Shown here piece by piece: positions 17,868-25,633 of a stretch of DNA of 64,000 nucleotides (positions within the stretch are counted from its first letter, which is position 1; each line of letters opens with the position of its first letter). The notes beneath the pieces were generated by a model. That model worked only from the letters and a program-made list of their open reading frames with translations. It had not been told where the DNA came from and ran no database searches. Position numbers and translations under genes: made by a program. Origin of the DNA: NVTR01 sp036480115 (GTDB lineage: Bacteria > Pseudomonadota > Alphaproteobacteria > Rhodobacterales > Rhodobacteraceae); NCBI GenBank assembly GCA_965224795.1, contig CBDDAE010000002.1, positions 1 through 64,000 on the forward strand. The letters run 5' to 3'.

Positions 17868-18902
17868 ATGGACTGGTCTTCAAAAAATGTACTTGTCACC
17901 GGCGGGTGCTCTTTCATTGGCTCTCACCTGGTTGAAGGGCTGGTGGCGCGCGGTGCTTCGGTGCGTGTGGTCGATGACCTTTCAAGTGGCGTTCAGGAAA
18001 ACATCGTTGACGCCCTGACCAGCGGACGGGTGGAGTTTGAAGAAGCCGACCTGCTGGATCCACGCACCGCTGCGCGCGCCGTCAGCGACATGAACGTGGT
18101 GTTTCACCTGGCCGCAACCCATGGCGGGCGCGGCTATATCGACACCCATCAGGCCGCGTGCTCTACCAATCTGGCGCTGGATGGTATTGTCATCCGCGAA
18201 GCGCAGCGCGCCGGTGTTGAACAGCTGACATTTGCGTCGTCGGGCTGTGTATACCCCACCAGCCTGCAAAGCGATCCCAAGGAAATTCTCTACCTCACCG
18301 AAGATCTGGTAAAGCCGCCCTATGAAGCCGATGACCTGTATGGCTGGGCCAAATTGATGGCCGAACTGACCCTGAAAGCCTACCATAATGAACTGGGCTT
18401 AAAATGCGCCTCGGTGCGCTACTTCACCGCCTACGGCGAACGCTGCCCGGCCAACCACGCTGTGGTGGCCATGATCGGGCGCGCGTTCCTGCAACAGGAT
18501 CCCTACGTGGTTTGGGGCACCGGCGAACAGATCCGCAACTGGACCTATGTGTCTGACATTGTCGATGGTACCATCCGCGCCGCCGAAAAAATAGAAGACG
18601 CCACCGCCGTCAATCTGGGCACCACCGAACGCACCTCGGTGATGCAGGCCGCCCGCATGATACTGGAACGCTGCAAACACGACGCCACCATCCAGCCGGA
18701 CCCCTCAAAACCAACCGGACCCTATAACCGTGTCGCCGATAACAGTCTGGCCAAAAAGCTGATGGGCTGGGAGCCAAAAGTTTCGTTCTCAGACGGGCTT
18801 GACCGAACAATCCGCTGGTATTTTGACAGCCATAAACGCGACGTCGTGGCCCAGGATTTCGAAGCCTCCCTGACCGAGCGTGGCTATGAGAAAACCAGCT
18901 AG
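17868..18902 (+). CDS. NAD-dependent nucleotide-sugar epimerase
   Basis: A 344-residue extended SDR. Visible are VTGGCSFIGSHLVEGL, HLAATHGGRGYIDTH, the FASSGCVYP strand with catalytic YGWAK, and RYFTAYGERC. The THGGRGYI segment and general layout resemble GDP-mannose 3,5-epimerase and related UDP-sugar epimerases; the exact reaction is unresolved. It is preceded by a good AAGGAAAT ribosome site and followed 37 bases later by the fucosyltransferase-like gene. Wobble positions are rich in C and A, opposite to the epimerase at 2036. Confidence 0.82.
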   Translation: MDWSSKNVLVTGGCSFIGSHLVEGLVARGASVRVVDDLSSGVQENIVDALTSGRVEFEEADLLDPRTAARAVSDMNVVFHLAATHGGRGYIDTHQAACSTNLALDGIVIREAQRAGVEQLTFASSGCVYPTSLQSDPKEILYLTEDLVKPPYEADDLYGWAKLMAELTLKAYHNELGLKCASVRYFTAYGERCPANHAVVAMIGRAFLQQDPYVVWGTGEQIRNWTYVSDIVDGTIRAAEKIEDATAVNLGTTERTSVMQAARMILERCKHDATIQPDPSKPTGPYNRVADNSLAKKLMGWEPKVSFSDGLDRTIRWYFDSHKRDVVAQDFEASLTERGYEKTS

Positions 18903-18939
18903 TAACAAAGCCACCCCATAAAATCAGAGCGGGACCCCC

Positions 18940-20160
18940 ATGGCCGACAACGCAAAACGCTACCTGCTCATCTGCAACACATCCGATGGTCTGGTGGCCC
19001 AGCTGAACGGCATCATCATTCAGCTGCAACTGGCACGCCGTTTGGGCTATGAACCCATAGTCTACCTGCACGAACGCAGCTACATGTTCGGCGGCCCAAA
19101 CCCGTATTTTGACGCCGGTTTCGGGCCCAATATCTGGGACTATTTCTTTGAACCCATTGGGGTTCCCCCCGCCCAGTTGCAGGGGCTGATCAAGGCCGGA
19201 CAGGTCTTTACCCTCACCACCGCCGCAGAACTTGAACGGCTGTACAGGTGGGACCCCGAAAGCTGGTTCATGAACCCGTTTGGCTATTATCGCAGCGTTG
19301 AAAATAAAGCCGATGGCGCCTATCCTACACAGTGGTGGCACGCGCAGCGCGAAAAAGCCCGCCTGTTTTTGCGCGATGGAACGGTCCAATTCAAACCCTT
19401 CATCCAGGATCTGGTAAACCGGTTCGCCGAGCAAAACTTTTCCGACGAAACACTTGGCCTGCAGCTTCGGGGATCAGACAAATTTGACTTTGGCGTCGGG
19501 GCAAATCTGGCACGCAAAGTCCTGCCGCAAGAATATTTTCCCCATATCGATAAATATCTGGCCTCGCACCCCAAATGCAGCCGCATTTTCGTCGCCACAG
19601 ACCAGCGCCAATGGGTGGCAGTGCTGGAAAAAGCCTATCCCGGTAAAATCGTTTCCTACTCCGAAAAATCACTTAGCGATGGCGACGAAAACAGCTTCAA
19701 TAAATCCGACGAAAAATCCGCCCGCGGCATCGAAGTTTTCGTCGACGTTTTGCTGCTGTCACGCTGCAACCATATCCTGAAATGCCACTCCGCCGTCGGA
19801 GAAATGGCCCTGGTCATTAACCCCAAACTTGAATTCCTGGATCTGAATTACGCAACCCAACCCTACGACACAAAAACACACCCCCTGCGCCCGGTATTCG
19901 TAACCACCATAAAACTCATAACCGCGCTCTGGAAAAACCGCGCGCAAAACGGCGCAGCACTGGCAAATGTCGTCGCCCTAAACCATGACCAAATCACCGT
20001 CGACAGCCGCAAACCACGAAACCTCAACAACAAACCAAACGTAAACCAAAAAGCCCCAAATCCCCCCATAACCTCAAAAAGATTCCAAGCAAACACCGCA
20101 AATTGGATAAACAACAAATGCGCTGATAAATGCTTCAAATATGGGGGTAGTGGAGGATGA
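18940..20160 (+). CDS. Fucosyltransferase-like protein (NodZ/GT23-type motifs)
   Basis: A 406-residue cytosolic protein. LQLRGSDKF (about 174-182) corresponds to the GDP-fucose-binding HxRRxDK-type motif of alpha-1,6/NodZ fucosyltransferases, IFVATDQ (216-222) to the second motif, and SRCNHILKCHSAVGEMA (274-290) to the third. With gmd and a reductase nearby, a GDP-deoxyhexose donor is plausible. The last 65 or so residues (from about 340) are rich in Asn, Lys, Pro and Thr, look unlike the rest, and are encoded by DNA almost devoid of G on this strand. This tail may be read-through past an ancestral stop. Confidence 0.65.
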   Translation: MADNAKRYLLICNTSDGLVAQLNGIIIQLQLARRLGYEPIVYLHERSYMFGGPNPYFDAGFGPNIWDYFFEPIGVPPAQLQGLIKAGQVFTLTTAAELERLYRWDPESWFMNPFGYYRSVENKADGAYPTQWWHAQREKARLFLRDGTVQFKPFIQDLVNRFAEQNFSDETLGLQLRGSDKFDFGVGANLARKVLPQEYFPHIDKYLASHPKCSRIFVATDQRQWVAVLEKAYPGKIVSYSEKSLSDGDENSFNKSDEKSARGIEVFVDVLLLSRCNHILKCHSAVGEMALVINPKLEFLDLNYATQPYDTKTHPLRPVFVTTIKLITALWKNRAQNGAALANVVALNHDQITVDSRKPRNLNNKPNVNQKAPNPPITSKRFQANTANWINNKCADKCFKYGGSGG

Positions 20161-20185
20161 TTGGAGGCAAATTTATCTAGCCCTC

Positions 20186-20875
20186 TCACTTATGGCCTAA
20201 AAAATCGACGCCTAGCCACCATACCAACGCTGGTACTGGCAATACTGCCAACGCGATTGTCAAAATCACCACCCAGGGTGTGAACAGGCGCGACAGACCC
20301 GCCATCAAACAAATACCACCACCACCGCCAATTAGTGAATTTCCCGGCAAATTGATCAATACCGCCAGAGTCACATAACGAAAATTGATCGCCCCGCCCC
20401 GCAACCAAGTCGGCAGCGTATCACGCAGCATTGCCAAACGATCCTGTCGGCTTTTGCGCTTTATCCGTTCAATAAATTTGCAGGCTCGACGCAAATGCAG
20501 GTCTCGAAGCACCCGGTGCAGCCAATCATAACTAAGATAGCGCCCCGCCAGAAATGCTGCTGTTAATCCGGAAACCGTGGCCAGATAAACCGCCGGGGCA
20601 ATATCAGTCCCCCGGATCATCATCAGCGACACGCCTATTTCAACCCCTGGCACAAACGGGATAGCGATTAAGGCAGCGTAGGCCAGGATGACAACGAACA
20701 GAACGCCGCCCAACAACAATGTCGACGATTCAGGTGGCAATTCTGCCGCGCGACCTTCAACCCATTGGATCAAGAAATGGGCACCAAAAGCAATGCCGAT
20801 GATAATAGCGATCCTTATGGCGGTATGCAGTAAAGCAACCGCTCGCGGTCTATCTGTCGCTTGTCCTATTCCCAT
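20186..20875 (-). CDS. VTT-domain (TVP38/DedA-like) membrane protein
   Basis: A 229-residue protein with about five hydrophobic segments. The IPFVPGVEIGVSLMM and FLAGRYLS stretches match the VTT/SNARE-associated family, and NLPGNSLIGGGGGICLMAGLS is a second glycine-rich re-entrant-like segment. Family members are implicated in lipid scrambling and membrane homeostasis. The gene converges on the fucosyltransferase-like gene, with only 25 bases between ends, and marks the right boundary of the polysaccharide locus. Whether it belongs to that locus is unclear. Confidence 0.65.
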   Translation of the reverse strand: MGIGQATDRPRAVALLHTAIRIAIIIGIAFGAHFLIQWVEGRAAELPPESSTLLLGGVLFVVILAYAALIAIPFVPGVEIGVSLMMIRGTDIAPAVYLATVSGLTAAFLAGRYLSYDWLHRVLRDLHLRRACKFIERIKRKSRQDRLAMLRDTLPTWLRGGAINFRYVTLAVLINLPGNSLIGGGGGICLMAGLSRLFTPWVVILTIALAVLPVPALVWWLGVDFLGHK

Positions 20876-20936
20876 ACCCTCCGTCCGGAAGAATATGCCC
20901 CACAGTTCGTTTGGTTAATACACAAAAGTTGTTGAG

Positions 20937-21617
20937 TTAAGAATTATGTGAGCTCCAACCGCATCGACCAGACTCGGCGAATTTCAACATTCCCTCAGAT
21001 GATCCGACGGGGATAATTCGCGAACAGCCTTCAAACCCTTCAGCGTTTTCATAGACGGTTACAATCCCGTCTGTGGCCGCGGTTATGTCTGCACATAGGC
21101 GACCACCGGGTTTTAAGCTGACAACCTGACGCGCACCTTCACGGGTTTCGGTCGCAAACAGGTGCTCACTTTGGGACGCATTGACTATACAAAAACCATT
21201 TTGCGGAATTTCGACGGCAGCGGTTTCAAATGTTGCCAGGTAGGCAATGACATTCTGGCGGTCGGCTTCGCCCTTTAGTTTGAACGTCATCTTGGCCTTG
21301 GCTTTTGGATCATCAAGAAAAATACGTAAAAAAGCCGAGGGATCGACAATGTAGTCAAAAATATTTTCCTCAGTCCAAACCAAACCGGCAGCACCGGCAG
21401 CCAGCATTGATTTGGAATATTTGAAATCTTCATATGTGCCGGCAGGTCGCCCCACCACGCCCGTTAAGACTGGGCCGGTTCGGTTTTTTGCACCGGGGCC
21501 GACTTTGTGGCACGCCGTGCATTTACGAAATACCTGTTCCCCGTCCTGGGCAGATTGGCCCATCACAGATCCGCTGGCGGCTAGGGTAAACATAAACGCG
21601 GAAAAAATCAGTTTCAT
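20937..21617 (-). CDS. Periplasmic cytochrome c with an extra four-cysteine C-terminal domain
   Basis: A 226-residue exported protein. After a signal peptide (about 1-20, ending VMGQ), a class I cytochrome c domain has CTACH at 33-37 and a Met ligand at about 110 (KAKMTFK), like c2/c550 electron carriers. Residues about 135-226 form a second domain with cysteines at about 143, 175, 198 and 219, which could make two disulfides in the periplasm. I do not recognise it. The gene is divergent from the two P460-like genes across 164 bases, which suggests a shared redox role. Confidence 0.8.
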   Translation of the reverse strand: MKLIFSAFMFTLAASGSVMGQSAQDGEQVFRKCTACHKVGPGAKNRTGPVLTGVVGRPAGTYEDFKYSKSMLAAGAAGLVWTEENIFDYIVDPSAFLRIFLDDPKAKAKMTFKLKGEADRQNVIAYLATFETAAVEIPQNGFCIVNASQSEHLFATETREGARQVVSLKPGGRLCADITAATDGIVTVYENAEGFEGCSRIIPVGSSEGMLKFAESGRCGWSSHNS

Positions 21618-21732
21618 CGGTATCTCCTTAAGCTATATGCAAAATGTCCTGAATACACGCAGCACTGTCCAATCAAAATCAAACACGTTGCGTCACCCAA
21701 TTGTTACCGGCCGCGAATAGTCAAAGGGAACA

Positions 21733-21758
21733 TTCGCGCTAGCCTAAACAGGCGCGAA
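21733..21758 (+). promoter_or_regulatory. Leader hairpin before the first P460-like gene
   Basis: TTCGC (21733-21737) pairs with GCGAA (21754-21758), and inside it GCCT (21742-21745) pairs with AGGC (21750-21753), with a four-base bulge and an AAAC loop. The structure lies 23 bases before the start codon, immediately upstream of the GGAG ribosome site. It could influence translation or mRNA stability, or be an operator in the divergent promoter region. This is a pattern observation only. Confidence 0.3.
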
Positions 21759-21781
21759 GCTACAAATTAATGGAGTGAACA

Positions 21782-22321
21782 ATGAAGAAATTTCTAACAA
21801 GTAGTATTCTGGCCTTAGGATTATTGGCAACACCGTTGGCCGCACAAGATGTCCCTTTTGGTACGGATGAGGATGCTGATTATGCAGCGCTGATCTGGGA
21901 CGTTATGGTGTCGGCAAGGCTGGCGGGCGAAGGATCGGTGATTACCCGACCAACGGATGGCGGCGTGGAACAACATGGGCGGATGTTGGAAACATTTTAT
22001 TCGTCTGGCACCATCGACGGCCACACTGGCGATCTTATAGTTAAACGCAACTATGGTCCTGAAGGTGTGACATCGGACCAAATACTGCAGGACCCGTCAA
22101 AACACCTGGGCGCAATCACTGTTATGTTTCGCCGCGAGGCCGGGTTTGATGAGGATAACAAAAACTGGTTCTGGGTGATGTTCCTGCCTGATGGCACGGT
22201 TGGCAAAAACCCGGCTGGAATGCGCATGGCGGGTCGCGTTGCGAAAGGGGCAGATATTGGTTGTATCGCATGCCACAGTGCGGAAGAAGATCGCGTATAC
22301 ACCACGGATCATTTTAACTGA
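21782..22321 (+). CDS. Cytochrome P460-like periplasmic haem protein
   Basis: A 179-residue exported protein with a signal peptide ending near LAAQ. The body has DGHTGDLIVKRNYG, KHLGAITVMFRREAGFD and NKNWFWVMF, and a C-terminal CIACH haem site at 161-165. This layout fits the cytochrome P460 / c-prime-beta family, whose members carry one c-type haem and act on hydroxylamine, NO or related small molecules. The lysine that cross-links haem in true P460 cannot be assigned by eye. A tandem paralogue follows at 22541, and a hairpin terminator sits between them. Confidence 0.75.
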   Translation: MKKFLTSSILALGLLATPLAAQDVPFGTDEDADYAALIWDVMVSARLAGEGSVITRPTDGGVEQHGRMLETFYSSGTIDGHTGDLIVKRNYGPEGVTSDQILQDPSKHLGAITVMFRREAGFDEDNKNWFWVMFLPDGTVGKNPAGMRMAGRVAKGADIGCIACHSAEEDRVYTTDHFN

Positions 22322-22343
22322 TATAGAAATAACTAAACTAATG

Positions 22344-22368
22344 GCTGAGCGTTCAGGCGCTCAGCTTT
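22344..22368 (+). terminator. Rho-independent-like hairpin between the two P460-like genes
   Basis: GCTGAGCG (22344-22351) is followed by a TTCAGG loop and a perfect complement CGCTCAGC (22358-22365), then TTTAT. It lies about 20 bases after the stop of the first P460-like gene, so that gene may be transcribed separately from the second. Confidence 0.65.
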
Positions 22369-22540
22369 ATCAAAAGAAAGCTATACACTGCGGATACAGC
22401 AAATATTTTTTATTCCCACGATTTGTTCAAATTCATGTGATAGTCTTTCATATTATTGTCAGTAATATTAATCACTTAGCTATGGTTTCTCCTGAAATTT
22501 AACGGCAAAAGCCGGGTACATTTCAACAAGGAGAACTAAA

Positions 22541-23086
22541 ATGAAAAACTTTGTATCCGCGGGTGCGATATCGCTCGCATTTGTATGTACCTCCCTTAGT
22601 GCTCAGGAAGCGTCTTTTGGAGCGCAATCTGATGCAGATTATGCCGCTTTGATTTGGGAAATTATGGTCGCAGAGCGACTTGTGGGTGACAAAGCGATTG
22701 CAACCACACCGTATGAAGGCGGCCCGCCCCACGGCGCGATGCTACAAACCTTTTATTCAACCGCTACCATAGACGGGCATACCGGTGATCTGATTGTAAA
22801 ACGCAACTATGGCCCAGAAGAGGTTAGCGCGGAACAAGTACTGGCCGGTCCGGGTAAGCACTTGGGCGCCATTACGATAATGTATCGCCGGGAAGCCGGG
22901 TTTGATGATGACAATCAAAACTGGTTTTGGGTAAAATACCGCACCGATGGTTCGGTTGATAAAAACCCCGAAGGTATGATGCTAGCAGGACGCGTCGCAA
23001 AAGGCGCGGATGAAGGCTGTATCGCTTGTCATTCAGGTGTTGACGATTATATTTTCACAGCGGATCACATTACACCTGACAGCTAA
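22541..23086 (+). CDS. Cytochrome P460-like periplasmic haem protein, tandem paralogue
   Basis: A 181-residue exported protein closely similar to the gene at 21782: DGHTGDLIVKRNYG, KHLGAITIMYRREAGFD and DNQNWFWVKY recur, with CIACH at 160-164. The signal peptide ends near LSAQ. A strong AAGGAGA ribosome site precedes the start. The two copies differ most in the signal peptide and residues 45-65. The separating AT-rich spacer and the upstream hairpin terminator suggest it has its own promoter, so the pair may be differently regulated or have different substrates. Confidence 0.75.
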   Translation: MKNFVSAGAISLAFVCTSLSAQEASFGAQSDADYAALIWEIMVAERLVGDKAIATTPYEGGPPHGAMLQTFYSTATIDGHTGDLIVKRNYGPEEVSAEQVLAGPGKHLGAITIMYRREAGFDDDNQNWFWVKYRTDGSVDKNPEGMMLAGRVAKGADEGCIACHSGVDDYIFTADHITPDS

Positions 23087-23117
23087 ATTGGATACCATTT
23101 CCAACTTGAAAAGACTA

Positions 23118-23154
23118 GATTTCGCAGAAAAGTTACGTGATTTTCTGCGAAATC
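23118..23154. terminator. Bidirectional terminator, 14-base perfect stem
   Basis: GATTTCGCAGAAAA (23118-23131) and TTTTCTGCGAAATC (23141-23154) are perfect complements around a nine-base loop. The structure sits between two convergent genes: the second P460-like gene ends at 23086 and the methyltransferase ends at 23158. The A- and T-rich inner arms mean it could serve in both directions. Confidence 0.75.
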
Positions 23155-23157
23155 CTA

Positions 23158-24117
23158 TTAGCCTCGGCGACGTCGGCGCCCGCCCCTGCCCGCGCCGCTT
23201 GCAGCGGCTGCGATACTGGCCTCTTGGAAAGTTGCACCTTCTTTCACAGCGTCCAACACCCGGCTAAAATCAATCCAAGCGCGGCCGTTTGCGTCGTTAT
23301 TCATCAGAAAATTTGCTGCCCGAATGGCTTCCATTTCAACAGGGCGTACCGGATTCATGATGGCGCTGGTCATGCCAGCCCCTATAGCCATGGGCAGGAA
23401 TGCGGCATTGATCCCATGCCTGTTGGGCAGCCCAAATGACATGTTTGACGCACCGCAAGTAGTGTTGACCCCAAGTTCATCGCGCAAACGACGCACAAGC
23501 GCGAACACCTGCAAGCCCGCCGTTGGCATCGCGCCAACCGGCATCACCAAAGGGTCCACCACAACGTCATGGGCCGGAATGCCAAAATCTGCTGCTCGTT
23601 CAACTATTTTTTTGGCGACAGCAAAGCGCACATCCGGGTCTTCGGAAATTCCGGTGTCATCATTGGATATGGCCACAACCGGCACATTGTATTTTTTAAC
23701 CAGTGGTAGAATCGCTTCCAGGCGATCTTCTTCCCCGGTGACAGAATTAAGTAAGGGACGCCCTTCTGCCATTTCCAACCCGCGCTCAAGCGCACCGGGA
23801 ACCGAGCTGTCGATACATAGCGGGATATCCACCAGGCCCTGAACAATTTTGATCACCTTGCCCATCAAGGGCGGTTCAGTTTCATTCGGGTTTGGGTTGG
23901 AATTGTAGACAACCCCGGCATTGATATCCAAAACCATGGCCCCGCAGGCCACCTGTTCCAGCGCGTCCCTCTCAACCGTGGAAAAATCACCGGCTTCCAA
24001 TTCGGCCGCCAGTTTCTTGCGCCCGGTTGGGTTGATGCGTTCGCCGATCACACAAAAGGGTTCGTCAAATCCAATGACTACGGTTTTGGTTTTACTTTCA
24101 AGAACTGTGCGGGTCAT
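23158..24117 (-). CDS. Methyltetrahydrofolate:corrinoid methyltransferase (pterin-binding family)
   Basis: A 319-residue TIM-barrel protein of the dihydropteroate-synthase-like fold. GERINPTGRKKL near the N terminus is the pterin-site signature; LDINAGV, CIDSSVPGALERGL, NSVTGEE and CGASNMSFGLPNR follow in the order seen in methyl-THF:corrinoid methyltransferases. It would move a methyl group between a corrinoid protein and tetrahydrofolate. The last twelve residues are almost all Gly and Arg, an unstructured basic tail. It is the last gene of a three-gene minus-strand operon with a methylene-THF reductase-like gene and a small 'virulence factor' domain gene; no corrinoid protein gene is seen in the window. 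Confidence 0.82.
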   Translation of the reverse strand: MTRTVLESKTKTVVIGFDEPFCVIGERINPTGRKKLAAELEAGDFSTVERDALEQVACGAMVLDINAGVVYNSNPNPNETEPPLMGKVIKIVQGLVDIPLCIDSSVPGALERGLEMAEGRPLLNSVTGEEDRLEAILPLVKKYNVPVVAISNDDTGISEDPDVRFAVAKKIVERAADFGIPAHDVVVDPLVMPVGAMPTAGLQVFALVRRLRDELGVNTTCGASNMSFGLPNRHGINAAFLPMAIGAGMTSAIMNPVRPVEMEAIRAANFLMNNDANGRAWIDFSRVLDAVKEGATFQEASIAAAASGAGRGGRRRRRG

Positions 24118-24131
24118 TTTATACTTTCTTT

Positions 24132-25061
24132 TCAGGCAGCATTTGCCGGCAGGGTGTTTTCCCCGCCGTGCTCTATCGCCCAGTTAGCGTTGGATTTGAT
24201 CCCGCCTAGAGGGAAGAAATGAACCTGAGAAATATTGAATTCAGGGTTGGCGGCTTTATGGGCCGCCAGTTGCGCTATCACATCGGTCGGTTCATAGGGC
24301 AGCACCAGTTTGGTAACATCCATGGCGCGTTTTTGCAGCACTTTCAGCGAAGGTCCGACACCACAAGCAATGGCAAATCGGATCAGGGTTTGCAACTTGG
24401 CCGGACCGGCAATACCAATATGCACCGGCAGATCAATCCCGGCTTCGCTTAGGGCATCGACCCAGGTAATCACTGGTTTGGCGTCAAAACAAAACTGTGT
24501 CGCCAGCGCCATTTTTGCATCCGTTCTACTGGAAAAATCTTGTTTCCAGCGCAGGGCCTGCATGACGTTTTGCTCAGACCCATCCGGGTCAATATCTTTG
24601 TTGCCCTCAGGGTGCCCGGCCACATGCAGATGTCTGAACCCTGCCCTGTCAAACAATCCGGTTTCCAATAGCTGCATAGAGCTTTCAAACTCACCCAATT
24701 GACGACTTGGACTGCCCGCCAGGATCAACCCCTGATCTACCCCCGCTTCGCCCTGATAACGCGCGATCCAATCGGCAAGTTGATCAGCATCCTTTATTAT
24801 GCGGGCCGGAAAATGAGGCATAACACTATAGCCATCAGCGGTAAGACGTTTGGCGGTCGCCACCATGTCCTCAATCGGGGTTCCTTCAATATGGGCGATA
24901 TATACCCGGGTGTTTGTGGGCAATAATGCACGAAAATCTTCAACCTTTTCTGCAGTTCTCGGCATTACTTCGATCGAATAGCCTTGCAAAAAAGTCTCAA
25001 TCTCTGCTCGCTGCGTGGTGGGCGCGGCAGTTTTCTTTTTTCGAAACGGCAATAAAGCCAT
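24132..25061 (-). CDS. Methylenetetrahydrofolate reductase-like protein
   Basis: A 309-residue TIM-barrel protein of the MTHFR superfamily, with IEVMPRT near the N terminus, YIAHIEGT, GYSVMPHFPAR, LILAGSPSRQLGEF and TQFCFDAKPVITWV. It lacks the exact pattern of classical MetF and belongs to the divergent group seen in Rhodobacterales next to methyl-THF:corrinoid methyltransferases, where it probably oxidises methyl-THF from demethylation. I chose the ATG at 25061, which has GGAGG five bases upstream. The downstream methyltransferase starts 14 bases after its stop. Confidence 0.75.
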   Translation of the reverse strand: MALLPFRKKKTAAPTTQRAEIETFLQGYSIEVMPRTAEKVEDFRALLPTNTRVYIAHIEGTPIEDMVATAKRLTADGYSVMPHFPARIIKDADQLADWIARYQGEAGVDQGLILAGSPSRQLGEFESSMQLLETGLFDRAGFRHLHVAGHPEGNKDIDPDGSEQNVMQALRWKQDFSSRTDAKMALATQFCFDAKPVITWVDALSEAGIDLPVHIGIAGPAKLQTLIRFAIACGVGPSLKVLQKRAMDVTKLVLPYEPTDVIAQLAAHKAANPEFNISQVHFFPLGGIKSNANWAIEHGGENTLPANAA

Positions 25062-25087
25062 AGCAGCCTCCACTAGAATTCCTGGGT

Positions 25088-25390
25088 TCAGGCCCATCCG
25101 TCATTAGCGATCAGTGCTTTAATCCGGTCCTGATCATGTTCTTTGTCTATTCGCGCGGCTTCTGCGACGGCGACGTCCATGTCGCTGGTATCCGATTCAA
25201 CCACATAAGCGTCGGCTTTGCGCCACTCTGCTAGGTACTCATCCGTCCCAGCGGCCCCGGTTTTCATCGCAGCCCGGTCAATGGCTTGTTCAAACCGCTC
25301 TGGAAGTTGAACCTTGGCACCACGGCGTCCCTTGCCCACAATCACTTGGGCTGGAATGTCTCGCCAAAATACTACGGTTACATTGGGCAT
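25088..25390 (-). CDS. Small 'virulence factor' domain protein
   Basis: A 100-residue soluble protein beginning MPNVTVVFWRDIPAQVIVG. From memory this matches the Pfam 'Virulence_fact' domain (PF13769), a short domain of unknown function that commonly sits upstream of MTHFR-like and methyl-THF methyltransferase genes in Rhodobacterales. It is the first gene of the operon (26 bases before the reductase) and has an AAGGGGA ribosome site. The name is historical; no virulence role is implied. A subunit or assembly role in one-carbon metabolism is an inference from gene order. Confidence 0.7.
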   Translation of the reverse strand: MPNVTVVFWRDIPAQVIVGKGRRGAKVQLPERFEQAIDRAAMKTGAAGTDEYLAEWRKADAYVVESDTSDMDVAVAEAARIDKEHDQDRIKALIANDGWA

Positions 25391-25633
25391 GGATGATTCC
25401 CCTTAAATCTTGCCTGCTTCTACGGTGCAGTTGGCGTATTTTTCTGCTCGTTTTCGACATGAAACAAGCGCCAAGCGACCTTTCCCATGGTGCTAACGAA
25501 TATTACCAATTTCGACCAGTTCCAATGATCGGAATAATACTCAATACAAATATGAGGGCCAGCAAGTCTGGCACCTTGCTTAACCCAACAGCGAAGCCTA
25601 CTGTTAAGCCAACCACGAATTGGAGGGCACCCT

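Noticed and set aside
18610..19434. A 274-codon open frame on the minus strand
   Set aside because: Antisense to the epimerase and fucosyltransferase-like genes and lacking any family pattern.
22450..22468. ATATTA/TAATAT hairpin as an FNR or NnrR site
   Set aside because: It lacks the TTGAT-ATCAA or TTG-CAA pattern; too AT-rich and short to call.
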